64,000 nucleotides of DNA, taken from NCBI GenBank assembly GCA_013396525.1, contig VWYX01000906.1, positions 62,001 to 126,000 on the forward strand. Direction: 5' to 3'. Under the pieces are notes generated by a model, which ran no database searches, was not told the DNA's origin, and saw nothing but the letters and a program-made list of their open reading frames with translations. The position numbers were made by a program, and so were the translations under genes. The stretch comes from Chaetorhynchus papuensis (taxonomy: Eukaryota > Chordata > Aves > Passeriformes > Rhipiduridae). Shown here piece by piece: positions 36,675-48,834 of this stretch. The stretch's first letter is position 1. Each line of letters opens with the position of its first letter.

Positions 36675-37130
36675 TGTTCTAGTTTTGGCCGGGACAGTGG
36701 TTTTTTTTTTTTTTTTCAGTAGCTGTGGGAGGGTGGAGCCTGGAGCTGTGTGGGTGTGTCTAGGTTGTTACTCTACACCACGCCCGCTCATCCGGAATTA
36801 AGAGACTTTCTGGCTTCTGGGTAGAAGGGCATGGCTTGCAGTGGGAAAAAAGTGTGGTAGGGTAAGGAACCCCTCCATCATTGGTTTTCACTGTCCCAGA
36901 CTTGGTGAGAATCTTGCATATTAATCATCCTCTTTTTGTACACTATTATTAGTAATAGTGTTGCTGTTACTGTTCGTGTTCTTATTTCATTGGTATTTCC
37001 AGTAATTTTTTCTTGCCTGAACCCATGATCTTTACCTTTTTATTCTTCCAACGGCAGCAGAGAGGAAATGAGCACTGGTGCCGTTTTGGTGGGAGCACTA
37101 ATTGGGGAATACCATTCCTAAACCTCGACA
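36675..37130 (+). mobile_element. Solo LTR of an avian endogenous retrovirus (ERVL-like)
   Basis: The segment starts TGTTCTAGTTTTGGCCGGGA and ends CTAAACCTCGACA, giving the TG...CA termini of a retroviral LTR. Start, end and internal landmarks (GGGACAG at 36691-36697, an ATT/TTA-rich part near 36940-36960, a CCCATGATCTTTACCTTTTT stretch near 37022, and a TGCCGTTTTGGTGGGAGC stretch near 37080) match, from memory, the layout of an LTR family very common in birds and usually placed with class III (ERVL-type) elements. The T16 run at 36701-36716 is probably a private expansion. No internal gag, pol or env sequence or second LTR lies within the window, so this is a solo LTR left by recombination. 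Flanking five-base target duplications are not recognisable (AGGGC before, TCTAT after), so either the ends have decayed or my boundaries are slightly off. Confidence 0.78.
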
Positions 37131-38569
37131 TCTATGAAATCAACGTTTTTTTGTTTTGTTTTTTTTTTTTAATAAATGATTCAAAAATTGCTTGGGAAGA
37201 TAACTAGCACATTGAGTGAAATTAAGGTGAACCACACTATTTGTATTGCCACAACACCAGTAGCTTCTGGTGGTGTGTGACAGGAACCCCATGTGTAAGA
37301 CTAAAAGGCAAATTTGTGATTAAGAAGACAGACCTTGAGCCAAGACACTCATAACAGCAAAGCAGATGCCTCCAGCTGTCTATGAACAGGACAGGACAGC
37401 AAATTGTTGGAGGACAACAGGAAGTACCATGCTGTCCTGCGAGCCAGAGGGACATACCAGCTCACGGCAGGGAAGCCCCAAAGTCCCATACTCATGACAC
37501 CTCCATGTGCTTGCAGCCTGTCCACACATTTCTGTGCTGAGCATTTTCAGGTACACTGTAACAAAATTGTTATTTTCCTACATTACATGCCCAGATTTCA
37601 AGTGTCTTTTCTCTAGAGCAACTAGTGATAGCAATATCCAGGTTCTTGTCAATGTGAGATCTCAAACTGGATCTTCCATTCCCTCTCTGTAATATGTTCC
37701 AAGTTAGAGATAGCGATATCCCCTACTCAGTTGCCCGTAATATGCACTAAGAAGTTTTATATTTCTTTCTAGCTTATCCACAAAATGCAGCTTCAGTGGT
37801 CTTGCTAAGACATTGTTCGGCTCTGCATCTGTATTTTGATTTTCATTCAGCTTCTTTCTTATGACCCATCTAAAGTTTATTTTATGACATATAAAATTAC
37901 ACCTTTCAGTTTTTAAATATGTGTGGGTCTGTGGAAAGAGGCACTTTTTTCCTTCACATTCTGACTATACCTTATTTCACATGACACTACAGCTAGATCC
38001 CCCAACTATGATGTTGGCTTCCTAATGTTTGGTTTGTTTCCTAGGGTAGCAGTCAATGTTCTGAATATTAATTACTCTTTTTGGTTTTCCTCCTAACTTA
38101 TCCACTTTGAGATAGATAGAATAATACATGAACAGACATGAAAAGTTCATTTGCATGGAAAGTTAGTTATGTACAGTTGTTGAAGTAGACACTAATTTGA
38201 TTTTCTCAGCATCCAGATTTTTTCCCAATATTAAAGCCTATTAAAAGCAAATGGAAGGAAGCTGATCTTCTTTACCAGAAGAAGGCATGCAATGGCAAAG
38301 GAGGTTAGTCCTTTATTTATTTTTCAGCTGAACATATTTAATAAAGTTATGGTGAGCACAACTATTCATTTTGCATTTCCTTCGTGCTTGCAGATACTGC
38401 AGCTCTCAAAATGAACATATTTTCTCATCTACCATCAGGTACATGTTGCAAAGCCCAGTGTGCCACATGCTATTTAATATCTTGACAGTTGCAAATAAGA
38501 TCAACCCTGTCACAAAGACAACCACCTACAGGTTTGTGTAGTCTGAATTTTCTAAATGAAAGTAGTATT
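37131..38569. other. Unique noncoding stretch with a T-rich run
   Basis: A T-rich tract lies at 37146-37170. The rest is unique sequence with short chance frames and no recognised feature. Confidence 0.6.
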
Positions 38570-38600
38570 TTTATGCCTTTATTAATAATAAAGGCATAAA
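38570..38600. repeat. Perfect 14-bp inverted repeat with 3-base loop
   Basis: The arm TTTATGCCTTTATT (38570-38583) is exactly complementary to 38587-38600 around the loop AAT. It is AT-rich, so it is favourable for cruciform extrusion. No known RNA family was recognised. Such sites can arise by template switching during replication. Confidence 0.93.
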
Positions 38601-41600
38601 TCTTGCTTATGTGGGCATTTCTGATGACTTGAGGGGGGAATACAAAGAAGTTAGGAACAGATCCAAGAAATTAATGAATTAAGATGTGCAAGCATTTTTC
38701 TTGATATCGTTTTATTAACTCTGAAAAGAATTATTGGACCAGAATATAGAAGTCATAAAGGTTTTAAGGTTTCCAAAATCTAGAAAGCAATCTAGATGGG
38801 CCTGCTTCTGACAAGAGGCACAGAAGTTCCTTTCATGTTTAAGAGTACAAATCTCACAGAACAGAGAATCCTGGGTCCGGTGAGAGCCTTAAGTGTGTGA
38901 TTACCTTTTACACTTATCAATACTTCCATTCACTTTATTAGGCTTGGGTAGGGTAAATCACAGTCTTAAAGATAAACATGTATTTATATGATTTCTGCAC
39001 TTGGATTTAAGTGGTGTTTCTGTTTATCCATAACTTACATATCCACTTTCCTTTTTCCTATGTCCCATTATAGCATAGGCGTATGGGACTGAGTTACAGC
39101 TGACTTAACAGGAGCCTTAAGTCTGCATTTCATGTCATCTATGAATTTTTGGATCACAGAATTTAATTAATATAAGGAGTCAATTTTTCCACTGAGTATA
39201 CAACAGCTGGTTGTTATATACCACGATTTATTTACTCGCTAAAGAAGATAACTTTTGTATGTTCCTTGAGTTTTTACTTCTGGCAAGAGTTCAGGTCATT
39301 TTGCTAGCAGTGGAAATATGCTGGGGTTCATCATGACCCAGCGTCACCCATATGAAAATTGGGCACCCCCAGAATCCCAGCCCTTCCAGCCTACATCTCC
39401 AAATGGCAGTGGAAGGCACCAGAGAGTCACTAGCGTTGTTTTTCCCCAGTTAAAAGAGTTGTTTCATTCTGCTTTCAAGCATGATGGGAAATTATTGACA
39501 TTCAAATAACAGCACAGAGACTGGAATTCAAAGCCAATTAGAGCAGGATGATGTAAGGCTGCCAATTTACAATTACCACAACACCTGTGACATTTATAAA
39601 TATTACTTCACAACATTCCTGTGTCCTTAGGTAAATCCTTAGTTTTCACTTTGTGAAATGGATCACATATGTTCCCTGCTTCTTTGACTTGACAAACATC
39701 TTTATATAAAGCAAGCCGCTTTAAAATAGTTTGGTATTTAAAACATTTGACAAGCAAGACTGTTCCTAACATTTTACTGCTGTAATTAAGAACCAGGAAA
39801 AGCTACCAAAGTCAGGGTTAACTGAAGCACCTGCCTGCGCACCAGGAAATATGTGACAACCCAGCACAGAGATGAAATCCTACAATACAAGGCACTAGGG
39901 TTTAAGCAATGGGTAAATGTGTCAAGACCATCTTTGCACTAAAATAGAACTGTTTCCCTTAACATTTGTTTAGATTAATAACAACTACGACATTAACAAT
40001 GTTCTTGCTCTTTATAAATTGTAATAATAATGAGAAATAGTCTCCTGATGGTATTAATTGACATCACCAAAATAGGCAGTTGCAACCTCTCAGTGCCTTC
40101 AGCCCACACCAGCTTTGGTTTCAAAATATTTCCAACATTTGTTCACTGTTAACTGAAATCATTGTTTCTACAAGTAGCTTGTGAAATATCTTCACAGCAG
40201 CTGAAAATGGTGTTCAGACAGTTCTTTCAGCCTTGCACAGGCAGGGGAATATTGAGGAAGCCATGCAAAATCTCAAGCTGCCAACGTGTTTGCTTGTACA
40301 ACAGCCATAGTAGCTTACAAAGGCACCTCACATTTTTGTCCCCATAATTTAAGTAACAGATAAACTGGTAAGTTTAAGTAATTAACAGGTAAACTGACCC
40401 CAGGAAAGTTCTGTGGACCATTTTCTTCCTAAATACAGAGGTGAATTTAAATATGAAGATGGTGGCAGCTAATAGCTGTGAGACAAAAAACCCATAAAAT
40501 ATTATGATTTTTTCACAAACAGATATCCGTGGTGGCAATGCTGTTTTGAAACCTTTATCTCATTGCAAATTCCCACTTCCTCACAACTGTTAGCAGCATA
40601 AGGATTATTAATCACACTGGGACTATTTCTTCAATTACAAGGGCAGGCGCACAGTGAGATACAAATGCACATCGTGGTGCTACCAAGTCCAGCTCTAGTT
40701 GTTAACAGTAACATAGATATTCCTGATTTGTCTCATGTAAATTACTGAATGAGGAATCAATTATATGCAAATTTTATGATGGACTAAACTCAGGGACGAC
40801 TTATTTATTCTTTGAAATTATTTTTTTTTAATATTAAAAACCAAGTGAGAGTAAAAGTAATTATAAAACTCAGGTAAATTTGACTTTTTATTTCAGTGGG
40901 ATGACATTTACATGAAACAATGACCTTGTCTATGACTTTAGTTGCCCATCATAATCCCTGGAAGAGCACCATGTAAGCCCAAGGGAACTCTTCAAAATTC
41001 ACGCTAATACAAAGTGGAACTTGAATCTGTCCACTCATCTTCAAAAGTAATTGCATCTCTCTCATGCTTTTCCCATCATTCTTCTTCTGTCTCTCTTGTC
41101 TGCTGTCTCTATCTGAAATATCTTTCTGTCTTGTCCTTCTCATGTATCTACCTCCACTTAGAATTAAAAGTAATAGGTATGATTAATCATATAACCTCCT
41201 AATATGATATATTGACAGGTTATTTCTTCCTGCCATACTTGGGTAAAAATCATGCTTGTGTCACATGCTTGTCCCAGTTTATCTTTGTAGATTCAATTTC
41301 AGATGAAACACCTATCATTTTGATGTTTCCGCAAATACTTATGTCAAAAAGAAAAAGTCCTACCTGATTGCCTATGGACTCTATTAACATGCACAGCCAT
41401 GCCACATAGTTTAGTCAGAAGACAGAAGCATTTTTCATAAATATCCTAATTTCACAAAAGTCCTGAAGGTACCAAATTCCTATTTGTGGAATCAATTTCC
41501 ATTTTTAGGTCTTTGAAGACTTCCTCTTTCAAAGCTGCTATTTTTCATCAGGGAAAGACTGCCTTCAGTTACCTCTTTGTGATCTAAAACTCTGATGTGG

Positions 41601-44600
41601 GAGGGCTTGGGAACAGGGCATTCTTGATAATGAAATATTTACAAGTGTTTGTTAAGTTGTAATATCATCCAGAATGCCTTGGTTCTTATCCTAAAATAGC
41701 ATCATGGAGATGAAAGACTTCTTAGACATCAAATAACCCCCAAAGAGTAAGTGACTTTCTGTTTTGTGATGAAATACTATGAAGTGGGAATGGCATTGTG
41801 ATACCCTTGGAGGAAGGCAGAGTCAAGCTAAAAGGACAAAAAGTCAATAAATTACAGAAGCAAACTGAAAATACAGACACAAGGATTTCAGCTGTATAAA
41901 TCATGGCAGCTCCATTCCCGCTATGCTGATTTATTCTTTCTGTGAGCCTTGCCAGTTAAGCTGTCCTGGCTCACTCACAGAATATACAAAGAAAATGAAA
42001 ATACAGGGAGGTTAATATCCAGCACTCTGTCCCACCTCATGGTGTGCCTGGTATCCGTTACTAAATCTGCAACCTCATCCTGGGGTATGGAAAGAGAAGA
42101 ACGGTGTCAGTCCTCGAGAGACAGGAGCTGCAGCTGTGACAGGAATGAAATAAGAGGTGCCAGTGTGACAAGGCTTGCCTTCTGCCCATCTCCTCTCATC
42201 TCTGACATTCTCAGGCAGAGTCAGCATCTGATTTATGGGGACCTCAGGCAGAGGTTAAAGTGTGGGCCTTTCTCCCTTCCCTCGTATTAGATGACTCTCA
42301 GCCCTACTCAGTTTAGTGTGGTATGAGCCTCTGCCCATGGCCTGGGCCTTCGGGCAATTGCTCTGGGAATTCACCCCTAAAGATAGTTCTCCCCACAAGT
42401 CTACAGCAGAAATTCCCCCATCCCATTCCAAAAGTCTGCTGATGTTTGGCTTTATTTCTCACATTAGCAGAAGTCTCCCTGTCTTTTTCAAGATCCCACT
42501 GTTTTGTTCCTTCTCTCCTGTTTCACTATGGGATATGCAGTAATATTGCAGTAATACCAAGGTTTAAAATCATAAATAACAGAGATCAAAAGAGCCCTCA
42601 GATCATCTCACCACCCTCCTGAATGTTCCCCAGGGTACCTTCCCCAAATTTGTTCAGTCCTGTTCCCTATGACTTTACTAATAGGGCTTTCAGCAGCTTC
42701 CTTCAGTAGACAGCTCCACGGTGTTATATTTCTGAAACTTGACAATGGCTATTATTGTGCCTAAAGGGGGAAAATTTGGATTTTTGCTTTTCAGTAATTT
42801 TCTCCTCCATTACTAGAAACTCTAGCCCTAAATTTCAGTTGACCCTCTAGGTCACTATTAATCAACCTTATGGATCATTTGAAACTCCAAGACATGCTCT
42901 TCATCTTTCTAATCTAGTGTTTTAAAGTCCAGAAGTGGGTGGGGGGAAGGTTTGGCATAAATGTAGTAAATACAGCACAGGGGAACATGATATGAGGATA
43001 TAATATTCTTGACTAGTATCAATGGTCACTGTCAAACACTCAAAAAGTTGCCTAAGCTTAGAAGCCAGGGAATAGGGATCCAAGCGGCTTCTTGAGAATT
43101 AATAAAAAATCACGTAGCAATATTCCAACAAAAACCAAATAGTTACACACAAATAAAGCCAAATTCTGCTCTCTCTTTTTCCTTTTACAAGTTCTTTGGG
43201 CAGGAAATGTGCTTTTCCATCTAGGACAAAGATCTCATCTCCATTTAACTTTGCTGTGCATGTACCTGCTGTTAAGTTTGGATACATTTCAGTTTTGTCT
43301 GAGTAGAATTCACATGAAGGTAGCATCTCTTCCCTCTGATTTTGCCGCAGTGCCATGCCTTCTAATGGCAAATCCTCTTTTGAGTTGTCCCCCAGATTCC
43401 CTTCCTCACTGGAAGAGCAACTCCTCTGGAGAGCTTTGTTCACTCCAAGCCTTTGTATAATTCACGTGCATTCTTACAGCACATTTCAAGTGTGTCATAT
43501 GGGTAATGTTTAGGAGCTGAGGATTTCCCTCAGTTTAATTACTAGCCTATCACATGACAAAGTTCATAAGCAGTGCTTGCAATGGCCTTTGTTGCAACAG
43601 AGACAGAGTATGAAGGCTACGTACCCTGCGCCCTCACAGCCAGATTTTTTAAAGTATTCCCCCAGGGCCCTATGGACAGGCATACACATTTCTCGAGTGG
43701 GGTTGGATTACGTGTTGAAAGATAATGTCATTTCTTCTGCAGAAGATACATTTGTCCTGTGGCTATATCCATAAAACAAGGAGGGGCTAACATGGAGTAA
43801 CTTCAAGCTGTGTTAAGAGCATTATTCATGGTTCTCATACCTTAGCTCTCAGCTTTGTAGTGACAGAGCACCCTGCCCTCATCTTGTTTACACTACTGTA
43901 AATCTGGTGACCAACTTTTTTGCATGTTCTGAATATATTTTATCAATGATCAGCACCGTGGAAGGAGTGAAGGAAAAATAGCTCTGTCATAGCCCTATCA
44001 AATATCTGAGTCTGAAATATATTCCAAAGGCATGCCTCAAAGCCTCCAGTCCAATACCTGAGCAGAGACATGGACACCTGAAAATAATATGGGATTGGAT
44101 GAGTGCTGCACATCTGGCCAGAGATTCAGGGGGTGATAATTTTCACTGGTGCATGAGTTTCAGCTCTTACCCCAGGCAACTGATCTCCTATCAGCTAACC
44201 ATGAAAATTGGTCACATATGTCTTCTGAACTCTTCCACTTACGCGATTTGACAGGGTCCTGCACACAAACATCTCCCCTGACCCTTTTTAGCTTGCCTTG
44301 CGAATTTTTTATCCAAATAATAGAGGGTGACTAAACAATTTAGGGCAGTTTAGAATAGGGTTGTTCAAAAAAAAAAAAAAAGTAATGTAATATTATCATA
44401 TTAAGAAAGGGGGAATTTTAACAAGAAGATGTGAGAAGAGGTTTCTTAGTGAGCCTTAAGAAAACTGTTGAACTTAAACCCGTATGATGTTCAAAATGTA
44501 GGGAACAAACTTACCTTGGGCATAGTTGTCATTCCTGTCTCTAATATGTAAAATTTTTCAGTATACCACAAAGGCAGCCAAATAGTGCAGATTGAACAAG

Positions 44601-44689
44601 AGGCACTGTAGAGAGCTTAGTCCTTCTGGGGAGGGGGTAAAGCCAAACCAAGGCCAGGCCTGATGCCAAGAGGAACTGAAGGACAGTTT
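38601..44689. other. Unique noncoding stretch, nothing firm
   Basis: Unique DNA with frames below 115 codons. The segment 42590-42730 has a faint likeness to the antisense strand of an old CR1 copy (CAGATCATCT followed by CACCACCCTCC) but is too degraded to assign. An A15 run lies at 44367-44381. On the minus strand AAG/GTAAGTTTG near 44515 is a strong donor whose best acceptor would leave only a 26-base exon. Confidence 0.55.
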
Positions 44690-44779
44690 GAATGGAGCTT
44701 TAAGCAATGTTAGCAGTGAAAGATGGACTAGATGACCTTTAAAGGTCCTTTCCAACCCAAGCCATTCTATGATTATATC
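44690..44779 (+). mobile_element. CR1 LINE, 5'-truncated 3' tail
   Basis: The core ATGGACTAGATGACC, then TTTAAAGGTCCTTTCCAACC, then CCATTCTATGATTATATC, is the characteristic 3' end of avian CR1 non-LTR retrotransposons, including the terminal octamer-type repeat (44764-44779) that replaces a poly-A tail in CR1. The copy lies in sense orientation. Upstream similarity fades before about 44690, and there appears to be an internal deletion, so the left boundary is approximate. No coding sequence survives. The copy is old, judged by several differences from the typical tail. Confidence 0.88.
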
Positions 44780-45066
44780 AAGATAGTACATATTTCTTAG
44801 GTTTTTGACACTTGGCATTTTTCAGGAGCTAGGTTAGTCCAAACACAGCAAGCAAATTGTTAGCAGCTGTGTTCTGCTGTGTCACTCATTATTATTATTA
44901 TTATTTATTATTATTATTATTACTCAGTGTAATAATTCTGTTAGCAAAGCTGCATAAAAGAAGTATGTTAACTCAAGACTCTTTCTGCATGCACAAAAAA
45001 AATGTCAGGAAGACCCAAAAATCCTCTTTATTATCAACATAAGAAGATTAAAAAAAAAAAAAAAAA
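44780..45066. repeat. (TTA)n array and an A17 run near the CR1 tail
   Basis: TTA/ATT trinucleotides occupy 44888-44922 with one interruption (TTATTTATTA), and seventeen A residues lie at 45050-45066. The latter is followed by a short CCA-rich stretch to about 45096. The poly-Tyr/Leu frame across the array is an artefact. Confidence 0.9.
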
Positions 45067-45096
45067 GTCAACATCCACCACCACCCCACCACACCC

Positions 45097-47600
45097 CTGC
45101 CCTCAAAAGAGAAGTTCTATTTATTGTGTTTTCTGCAAGAAGCCAAGAAAAGCTGAACCCAAAGGAGGAGCCTAGGAAGGTTTCTTTCCTTGGTGGCATC
45201 CTGGCTGGAGAAGGGCCATGCATTACTCCCACCCGCCTCACGCCACCAACCATACCTACCACAGCCCATTTTTTCTTTTAACAGAAAGGGGTCATGTGCA
45301 GGAAAAGACCACTGCCCACTCTTGAGAATGGGATCCATGTGATTGGAGAGTCTCTCTCCTGGCATAATAAATCATGCTTTCCTATGCTGCTCACTAATGC
45401 TGAATACTTCCAGTGTTCAATATTTCAAGGGCTTCTGGTGGTCAAAGCCCATACTGATTTTCTGGAAGTAGTTTCAAGTGCATTATACTTGTACAAAAAC
45501 ATGATTTATTTTAAATGTCAGGAGTAAATTACAGTTTTACAGATTTTGTAGAAGGTTTTTCTTCCCAACAAAATAGATTATTCTTCCCCCAGAATTACCA
45601 GGTTTCCTCAGGTCTTGGTTTTCCTTCTCTTTATTTAGAAAGCCACACGTATGAGTACACTAAATATTTATGAATAAAATTTATGAGACCAGTTGTTTTT
45701 TTCTTGCCAAATGTAAGAAGTTGGCCTGTGTGTGGTCTGAAAAACTCTAACTATGACCAGACTGAAACCATGGAAGTGACGACAACTTCACATTCAGTAG
45801 GGAAAATGGCAAAAAATTCCATATATGACCTAGAAAATATATCCTAAATAATAAGAAACCACACATCATCTCTAGGCTAACCAGGCTGTTAACTCAAAAT
45901 AAAAGGCAATAAGGGAACTTAAGCACAAGACATTCATCAGCAACACTACAAAGGACATAAAAAGTGTACTATATTCCCGGCTGAATTAATTTATTTTGCT
46001 TTGTTGTATTTGCTTATTGGTTTCCTTGTTGTCTTTAAACAAGCTGATTGGCTTCCACTCAAAAATTAGAGTCTCTCCACTGGGTGTATGAGAAGCTGGA
46101 TCAGGCCTCAAGATAAGATGCAACACACCAACCTAACCTCCCAAAACTCTTCCAAAACAGCCTCCCATTGCAGTCAGGGAGCAAATCCTGCCTCCTCTGG
46201 TGCTTGGCACTCAAATGTTGCCCAGATTTCTGAAGAATGAGAAGTGGTAAGATTTCCATCATTGCAGATCATCCCAAATAGTGTTTTTCATTGATTAACA
46301 TATCATTCCTCACAAGTTAAACCACCTTTGTTTATAGGAAAATACAGTATAATCATGAAAAAATTGTTAGTATCTGTTCTTCATTATAGGAGAGGACATC
46401 AGATTCATACTCCAAAAATTCCCAAACCAAAACTCTTAGATTTATGATGTTAGAATTCCTCCAACCCAGTACTTTGACATGAATGAAACTAAGAACTAAA
46501 GATATTTTTAAAACTAATTGTAAACCAAAATAAAATGTTTGCAATTGAATTTCAAAATAACAGTTCCCTAAAGTTTACCGTGTTGAATAGAGCTGAAGAG
46601 ACAGTGATAGGGATTGGGTTCTTTTGAAGCAACTGTTATCTCAGTCCTACTGGATGTGGAATGGGAGAAATGCATTCTGTCATCATGCAATACTCTACTT
46701 CACATTTACTAACTTCGCTCATCTCTTGAGTTGGGGAGTTCCTTCTTTCTTGCCTCCAGTGTACAGTTTACCATATAGTTCAAATATTTATCACTAGGTT
46801 GCTTTTCATGTTCCCCTCGGTGCTTGTTTTACGAGATTTTGGAAAAGAGAAGCGTGTCCTATAAATTCAAAGTTTGAAATCCACTGGCACTTACCAAGTA
46901 TCAGTTTGAGGATTCAGAAACTTTACTAGACAGCAGAACTCTCTGCCACCACCTATTGTAGCCCTAATAAAGTGAACTTTTCTGTTTACATGGTGGTTAA
47001 AGAAAACTGCTGATCAGAGATCTTCAGCTAATCTTGTGTTCTGTAGAAATGTAAAGAATTTTCTGAATGAGGCATGTGTTTGAAGCTCCCAAAGTAAAGA
47101 AAGAGGTCTCTGGGCATTGAGTGCTTGTCCCTATGAACAAGGAACACGTTCAGATCTGGTACTGTATGGATCTGTGGTTACTGTAAACGGATAAACTTCA
47201 CAGGCCATTAGTTTTGTTTTTGTTAACCCACAGAATTAAACCCCTAGTCATGTTTAGAAGGTTTATTTCAGTCTGATATTCCACTGACCCCCCATTCTGC
47301 CTACAGGAGTCCAACTATTTCCAGGGTGGATACACAATAATTATTTTGTATGCAGTTTGCTCTTAATGGAAATTCAATCAAACAACACAACCTTCTCGAG
47401 CACCATTCTTTACCACTGTGTTTGTGTTCAGAGACATCTTGAGGTAGAGGATCCTCAGTGGGTTTTATAAAGTGCTCATATCCAGTGCCTGACACTCTAA
47501 GCCAAAAACATCTCCTTAATTAGTTCCAAAAGAGAGAAGCTAATGCAGCACCATCTGTACTGGTTTCCATATAAGGTACTTCCCACGTTTTTTCTTTATG
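45097..47600. other. Unique noncoding stretch, nothing recognised
   Basis: AT-rich unique sequence with chance frames only. A minus-strand donor TACTTG/GTAAGTGCC at about 46889 pairs with an acceptor about 31 bases away, giving KFLNPQTDT in the open frame. It is treated as chance because its phase does not fit its neighbours. Confidence 0.55.
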
Positions 47601-47637
47601 GGTTGAGAAATGCCAGCTGAGCTGGCATTTCTCAACC
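47601..47637. repeat. Near-perfect 37-bp palindrome (18-bp arms)
   Basis: The arm GGTTGAGAAATGCCAGCT (47601-47618) is exactly complementary to 47620-47637, with a single G at 47619 as centre. There is no mismatch over 18 pairs. The flanks do not extend the pairing. It could extrude as a cruciform or fold as a stable RNA hairpin on either strand. It does not resemble a transposon terminal repeat, since nothing lies between the arms. Confidence 0.97.
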
Positions 47638-48739
47638 ATCTATCATGACATCTGAATTTCTCAGTCATTTAAGAGTGTTCAGAGTTGTTGTTTTAAACTA
47701 GGTACTAACTTATTTTTAGATCTACTCCAAGTCCAGTACAAGCTTTCACTTGTAAAAGACCTAGTAGGTCTATCAACCCTGGGTAGTCCAAACTCTGCAA
47801 AGCAATTCTCTAGGAAAATACCTGAGAAAGAATTTTCAGTTTTGTTTGAAAAGTCTCAGTCAAAAATCAGAGAAGCTCCAACATGAGCAATTTTACATTT
47901 GCAATTACTTACATCTGATGTTTTCACTTCCTTGGGCCAGTGACAATTAAATTTTTTTCTTTCTTTGGTTTTTAATAAACCATATGCATTGGATCTGAGT
48001 CTGTAGAATGTCGTGAAGTTCACAGACTACTGCCGTCTTGCATATTTGATATGATATTTCTGTCAGGTGTGCTGTATTGTCATTCACATGTAGCAGTGAT
48101 GGAGCAAATGGGTTCTGTGATGCTTCATTGCCCTCTGGAATAACAAAAGCAAGAAAAAGGGAAGCTAAATTTTCCCGGGTGCTCAGGACATGAGCACTTC
48201 TTTTTGTGTCTCCCCATCCCTGCTGCTCCTTCAGAGCCAGCTACACCAGATACCTGGGGCAGGCAGGTCTTCCCAGTTGAGGCAGAGCAGTCTCTATGAG
48301 CCCTCCAGATCACACTTATGCTTCCTCAGAAGCCAAAAAATGCCAACATCAACCCAAGCAGCAAAAGTATCCAGCACAGATGTCTTACACAGGCAGAGCA
48401 GAACCTGCAGGCCCAGTGCCTCCACCTCCTGAGCTCAGTGCATCAGCCTTGAGTCTGAAGGACAACCTGCAATATTAGCAGAGAACACAGGTCATGAGTT
48501 TATGCCTGCTCAAACCCACCTGCACATCTGTTCTTTGCCCAGTTCCAGAGCTCAACCCAAAGCTTTAGGAGATCTCTCAACTCTGAAACACCAGCAAGAG
48601 TCAAAAGCCACCCTCTGCACAGTTTTATATCATCTTTCACACAAAGATCTTAAACCAATTTGCTGGCATTAATTAAGTCTCATAAACTCCTACGGGAGTT
48701 AAATAAATGTGGTTATACACACTTTATGCCGGAGCTTAC
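47638..48739. other. Unique noncoding stretch
   Basis: Unique sequence with no recognised gene or repeat. The last 100 bases (48640-48739) hold a TTAATTAA-type homeodomain-like site and CpGs next to the splice signals described in the following entry, and could be regulatory. Confidence 0.55.
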
Positions 48740-48834
48740 CTTAAGAGTTTTCCTAAGTGCTCATTCCTGCTGACCTGTGCAAGAGCTACAGTCGATGGGA
48801 ATATGCTGACATGCTGAAATGCTGCTTTGTGCAG
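48740..48834. other. Overlapping candidate exons on opposite strands
   Basis: Plus strand: acceptor GAGTTTTCCTAAG, then 48758-48834 (77 bases), closed by GTGCAG/GTAAGCCTC, a strong donor. One frame is open, entering with two bases and then reading LIPADLCKSYSRWEYADMLK and five further residues, leaving in phase 0. Minus strand: acceptor GTAGCTCTTGCACAG, then 48740-48774 (35 bases), closed by CTTAAG/GTAAGCTCC, reading VSRNEHLGKLL. Both pairs have good sites, and at most one is likely to be real. Neither peptide is recognised. Confidence 0.2.

Noticed and set aside
42590..42730. Possible antisense CR1 or older LINE piece
   Set aside because: Only short matches (CAGATCATCT and a following C-rich block) resemble the family. 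No diagnostic tail is present, so it cannot be assigned by eye.
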